A program made the position numbers and the translations under genes. A DNA stretch of 7,197 bases from an uncultured Haemophilus sp. (GTDB lineage: Bacteria > Pseudomonadota > Gammaproteobacteria > Enterobacterales > Pasteurellaceae). This document shows positions 4,624 through 7,197 of the stretch, piece after piece. Location: the NCBI RefSeq assembly GCF_905207935.1, contig NZ_CAJLNI010000094.1, forward strand, positions 1-7,197, read 5' to 3'. Below the pieces are notes generated by a model that was not told the DNA's origin, did not search any database, and saw nothing but the letters and a program-made list of their open reading frames with translations. How positions within the stretch are numbered: the stretch's first letter is position 1; the number at the start of each line of letters is the position of its first letter.

Positions 4624-5655
4624 ATGAACACTCGTCCCTTTTATTTCGGACTTATATTTATTGCGATTATCGCTATACTTGCTAACTATTTAGGAAACAC
4701 TGATTTTTCCCATCATTATCATATCAGTGCTTTAATTATTGCCATCTTGCTGGGAATGGCAATCGGCAATACCATTTATCCGCAATTTTCAACACAAGTG
4801 GAAAAAGGCGTGTTATTTGCGAAAGGCACGCTTCTTCGCACTGGCATTGTGTTGTATGGTTTCCGCCTCACTTTTGGCGATATTGCCGATGTAGGATTAA
4901 ATGCTGTTGTCACTGATGCGATTATGCTAATTTCAACCTTCTTTTTTACCGCACTTTTAGGCATTCGTTATCTAAAAATGGATAAACAATTAGTTTATCT
5001 CACTGGGGCTGGATGTAGTATTTGTGGTGCGGCAGCGGTTATGGCGGCAGAGCCTGTTACCAAAGCAGAATCTCATAAAGTTTCAGTAGCGATTGCCGTA
5101 GTGGTCATTTTCGGGACGCTTGCTATTTTTACTTACCCCTTGTTCTACACGTGGTCACAAGATTTAATTAACGCCCATCAATTCGGTATTTATGTTGGTT
5201 CTAGTGTACACGAAGTGGCTCAAGTTTATGCGATTGGGGAAAATATTGATCCTATCGTGGCAAATACTGCCGTCATTTCTAAAATGATCCGAGTGATGAT
5301 GCTCGCCCCATTTTTATTAATGCTTTCTTGGTTATTAACACGTAGTAATGGAGTATCAGAAAATACATCACACAAAATTACAATTCCTTGGTTTGCTGTA
5401 CTTTTTATTGGTGTTGCGATTTTTAATTCTTTTGATTTATTACCAAAAGAACTTGTAAACTTATTAGTTGAAATCGATTCTTTCTTATTAATTTCAGCGA
5501 TGGCTGCGCTCGGCTTAACTACACAAGCAAGCGCAATCAAGAAAGCAGGATTAAAACCTCTGATTTTAGGAATACTAATTTATTTATGGCTAGTGGTTGG
5601 TGGATTTTTAGTGAATTATGGAATATCAAAATTAAATGAATGGTGTTCAATTTAG
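4624..5655 (+). CDS. sapZ: SapZ, YeiH-family (UPF0324) inner-membrane protein
   Basis: A 343-residue inner-membrane protein of the YeiH/UPF0324 family, annotated elsewhere as a putative sulfate exporter; in H. influenzae the homologue (HI1643) is the last gene of the sapABCDFZ cluster. Hydrophobic segments are seen at about 7-22, 35-50, 98-117, 153-172, 225-239, 255-269, 284-299 and 312-331. Conserved family stretches are GAGCSICGAAAVMA (128-141), GSSVHEVAQ (192-200) and ALGLTTQ (295-301). The start at 4624 follows AAGGAAAGGA (4611-4620); the earlier in-frame ATG at 4591 lies inside the sapF tail. A sapF tail ends 19 bases upstream, as in the normal operon. The last residues (LNEWCSI) are read from sequence overlapping the lpoA remnant, so the natural C-terminus, probably a few residues shorter or different, has been changed by the join. 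The transported substrate is uncertain. Confidence 0.9.
   Translation: MNTRPFYFGLIFIAIIAILANYLGNTDFSHHYHISALIIAILLGMAIGNTIYPQFSTQVEKGVLFAKGTLLRTGIVLYGFRLTFGDIADVGLNAVVTDAIMLISTFFFTALLGIRYLKMDKQLVYLTGAGCSICGAAAVMAAEPVTKAESHKVSVAIAVVVIFGTLAIFTYPLFYTWSQDLINAHQFGIYVGSSVHEVAQVYAIGENIDPIVANTAVISKMIRVMMLAPFLLMLSWLLTRSNGVSENTSHKITIPWFAVLFIGVAIFNSFDLLPKELVNLLVEIDSFLLISAMAALGLTTQASAIKKAGLKPLILGILIYLWLVVGGFLVNYGISKLNEWCSI
4948..4956 (-). other. Haemophilus DNA uptake word
   Basis: ACCGCACTT, exact complement of AAGTGCGGT, inside sapZ. Confidence 0.75.
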
Positions 5656-5923
5656 TGATATTCCATTTTTTAAAGAAACCAATTCACCACAATATCAAAA
5701 ACTCGCTAAAACAACTGGCGGTGAATATCAATTAATGCGTTTATATGCAATGGGGGCGGATGCTTGGTTACTCATCAATCAATTTAATGAATTACGCCAA
5801 GTACCAGGATATCGCTTAAGTGGTTTAACTGGTATTTTAAGTGCGGGTACAAATTGTAATGTTGAACGAGATATGACTTGGTATCAATATCAAGATGGTG
5901 CAATTGTACCAGTAGCAAACTAA
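5636..5923 (+). pseudogene. lpoA: LpoA (YraM) C-terminal fragment
   Basis: The 95 codons read as the end of LpoA, the outer-membrane lipoprotein that reaches through the periplasm to activate the peptidoglycan synthase PBP1A. Visible hallmarks are GGEYQLMRLYAMGADAW, INQFNELRQVPGYRLSGLTG and CNVERDMTWYQYQDG. Full-length LpoA of Haemophilus is about 575 residues, so roughly the first 480, with the lipoprotein signal and the N-terminal domain, are missing. The frame begins at an ATG within the end of sapZ with no ribosome site or signal peptide and has a stop just upstream (5633-5635); a product would stay in the cytoplasm. Its stop overlaps the yraN start (TAATG), the normal lpoA-yraN arrangement, so the right side is native and the left side is a break. 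Confidence 0.85.
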
Positions 5924-6282
5924 TGTTTTCTTTAAAACGTCAACAAGGGGCGAGCTTTGAGCATCAAGCTCGCCTTTTTTTAGAATCAAAAGGCTTAAAA
6001 TTTATTGCGGCTAATCAAAATTTCAAATGTGGTGAACTTGATCTTATTATGAGTGACAAAGGAACCATCGTTTTTGTTGAAGTTCGCCAGCGTTCTAATA
6101 ATGCCTTTGGCTCGGCAATAGAAAGCGTAGATTGGCAAAAACAACAAAAATGGTTGGATGCGGCAAATTTATGGCTGATGAAACAAGACATGAGTTTAGA
6201 AGACGCCGATTGTCGTTTTGATTTAATCGCCTTTGGCAAAACGCCACAAGATATTCAATGGATTCCTAATTTTCTCGATTAA
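5923..6282 (+). CDS. yraN: YraN, UPF0102 family nuclease-fold protein
   Basis: A 119-residue cytoplasmic protein, the normal length for UPF0102 (the H. influenzae homologue is HI1656). The fold is related to Holliday-junction resolvase/PD-(D/E)xK nucleases: Glu38 and Asp40 in CGELDLIM and Glu53 in VFVEVRQR are the expected metal-binding set, with Arg55 where many members have Lys. The later AIESVDWQKQQKW and CRFDLIAF blocks are also family features. The true cellular role is not established. The start at 5923 overlaps the lpoA stop by one base (TAATG), so translation is normally coupled to lpoA; here lpoA is only a fragment, so expression may rely on read-through from sapZ. An in-frame ATG at 5878 lies inside lpoA and adds a stretch not found in the family. 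Confidence 0.92.
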   Translation: MFSLKRQQGASFEHQARLFLESKGLKFIAANQNFKCGELDLIMSDKGTIVFVEVRQRSNNAFGSAIESVDWQKQQKWLDAANLWLMKQDMSLEDADCRFDLIAFGKTPQDIQWIPNFLD

Positions 6283-6294
6283 TGGCTTTTTATG

Positions 6295-6879
6295 ATGTTA
6301 CAAAAAGTAAAAGATATTTATAGCGAAAGTATTCAAATTCAAATTGCTGCGTCTAGCATGCTTTCGGAAAATATTGCTAACGCCACCCAAATGGTGATGC
6401 AATGTTTGCTAGGCGGCAATAAAGTGATCGCTTGTGGCGTCTCTCGATCTTATTCCAATGCGCAGTTTCTCGTATCTAACTTGCTTAATCGATATGATTT
6501 AGCAAGACCGAGTTTTCCCTCTGTGCTCTTGAGTTTAGAAAGTGCGGTGGGTTCTTCTCTTGTTTTTGAACACTCGCCTGAAGAATTGTATTGTCACCAA
6601 TTTAATGCTGTTGCCAAACCAGGTGACTTACTTATCGCTTTTGCACCTTTGGGAACAGAGAAAATTGTGCTAAACACTATTTCTCATGCAGTAAATAAAG
6701 AAGTTAATGTCATTGCACTCACTGGCTCTAATAACGACGCCATTCAAGGAATTTTAGCTGATAGTGATTTAGAAATATCGATTCCGGCAACCAAAGAAAG
6801 TCGAGTCCTAGAAAACCATCTTTTTGTTATCAATGCCCTTTGTGAATTAGTTGACCATACCTTGTTCCCAAGTGCTTAA
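6295..6879 (+). CDS. diaA: DiaA-like SIS-domain protein
   Basis: A 194-residue SIS (sugar isomerase) domain protein aligning along its full length with E. coli DiaA (opening …ESIQ.QIAA, middle …GDLL.A…, end …C.L.D.TLFP). DiaA is a homotetramer that binds DnaA and helps its ordered assembly at oriC; it is related to phosphoheptose isomerase GmhA but not known to be an isomerase. The E. coli nucleotide-sugar loop GNGTSAANAQ is GVSRSYSNAQ here (about 48-57), which argues against isomerase activity. The ATG at 6295 matches the family start; 6292 (ATGATG) is also possible. No good ribosome site is seen, so coupling with yraN, whose stop is 12 bases upstream, is likely. In related genomes dolP/yraP follows diaA; here it does not. 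Confidence 0.88.
   Translation: MLQKVKDIYSESIQIQIAASSMLSENIANATQMVMQCLLGGNKVIACGVSRSYSNAQFLVSNLLNRYDLARPSFPSVLLSLESAVGSSLVFEHSPEELYCHQFNAVAKPGDLLIAFAPLGTEKIVLNTISHAVNKEVNVIALTGSNNDAIQGILADSDLEISIPATKESRVLENHLFVINALCELVDHTLFPSA
6540..6548 (+). other. Haemophilus DNA uptake word
   Basis: AAGTGCGGT inside diaA, an exact match, which supports a Haemophilus origin for the lpoA'-yraN-diaA block. Confidence 0.75.
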
Positions 6880-6927
6880 CAGCAAAATAAATCAATTTCA
6901 AACTAGTAGTAATTTAATCTCAAAAAT

Positions 6928-7197
6928 CTTTCTATCTGCCAAAAACAGCGTGCCGCTTTGGCACGCGCGCTGATTTTAGAACCTGAAATAATTATTATAG
7001 ATTATGCACTTGGTAATTTAGATGCCTCGGTGCGCATTCAATTACTAAATTTAACCCTTGATCTGCAGCAACGTTTAGACATCTCTTACATTTATGTAGG
7101 CCAAGACCTCGGCGTGATTAAACATATTGCAGACACAGTCATCGTGATGGATAAAGGGAAAATGATAAAGAGCGATACGCCTAAAACGCTATTTACC
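6928..7197 (+). pseudogene. sapF: sapF fragment: ATPase signature to near the C-terminus, runs off the window
   Basis: The frame reads LSICQKQR…ALARALILEPEIIIID…LDASVR…DISYIYVGQDLG…VMDKGKM…KTLFT, which aligns with the second half of E. coli SapF (GQKQRLGLARALILRP…GISYIYVTQHIG…). Upstream the similarity stops at about 6925 and a stop lies at 6910-6912, so Walker A and about the first 150 residues are missing. Key ATPase residues differ: the signature is LSICQ, not LSGGQ; the residue after the Walker B Asp, normally Glu, is Tyr (IIIIDYAL); and the H-loop His is Asp (GQDLG). Either this subunit is catalytically dead in this lineage or the fragment is decaying. The frame is still open at 7197. 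It may continue into a C-terminus and sapZ beyond the window. Confidence 0.8.

Noticed and set aside
4776..6239. Minus-strand frames at 4776-4964, 5226-5540 and 6015-6239, and likewise 245-430
   Set aside because: All lie antisense to well-supported genes (sapZ, yraN, and the secreted protein) and have no features of their own.
6948..6966. Hairpin GCGTGCC/GGCACGC
   Set aside because: It lies in coding sequence of the conserved ALARAL region of sapF, with no T-run; likely a by-product of the codons.
1..7197. CRISPR array, tRNA, rRNA or phage genes
   Set aside because: No regularly spaced repeats, no tRNA-like cloverleaf and no phage structural or integrase motif was found by reading both strands.

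Overview
The window looks like a piece of a Haemophilus genome (H. influenzae group, Pasteurellaceae) with Neisseria-type DNA built in. The Haemophilus signal is five exact copies of the 9-base uptake word AAGTGCGGT or its complement (1880, 3624, 4262, 4948, 6540), low G+C, and genes I recognise from H. influenzae (SapF/SapZ, LpoA, YraN, DiaA). The Neisseria signal is two inverted pairs of Neisseriaceae DNA-uptake words, AGGTCGTCTGAA at 918-946 and GCCGTCTGAA at 3645-3666, and an IS1016-type transposase remnant.

Layout. 1-133 (minus) is the 3' end of a GlxA/AraC-type regulator gene, a 96% copy of the end of the intact gene at 1604-2557. Between the two copies lies a Neisseria-like block: the 3' remnant of an unknown gene (to 248), a secreted protein of unknown function overlapping it (242-880), a hairpin made of uptake words (918-946), and a truncated, twice-frameshifted IS1016-family transposase (1057-1521). 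Next come the intact regulator (minus, 1604-2557) and, divergent from it, a periplasmic metallo-beta-lactamase-fold hydrolase (2699-3571), probably a regulator/target pair. 3624-4260 is a scrapyard: a Haemophilus uptake word 12 bases from a Neisseria uptake-word hairpin, a leader with promoter and ribosome site but no gene, a 94-bp MITE/REP-like palindromic element, and the 3' end of an IS3-family transposase with its terminal repeat.

From 4443 to the end the genes are Haemophilus chromosomal genes in an order that differs from the one I know. A short C-terminal piece of sapF precedes an intact sapZ (YeiH family). sapZ runs directly into the last 93 codons of lpoA, followed by complete yraN and diaA. 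Where dolP/yraP would usually follow diaA, there is instead a middle piece of sapF running off the right edge. So sap sequence lies on both sides of a lpoA'-yraN-diaA block. The two sapF pieces do not overlap, and the right one stops at about the residue where the left one begins.

How the parts work together. The regulator and MBL hydrolase look like a functional divergent unit. sapZ, yraN and diaA are intact, but their partners sapF and lpoA are only fragments here. The secreted protein may be the surviving partner of a two-gene module, conceivably effector/immunity, whose first gene was cut. The strongest reading is a recombination-rich accessory locus shaped by natural transformation between Haemophilus and Neisseria. 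I see no RNA genes, CRISPR array or phage genes.
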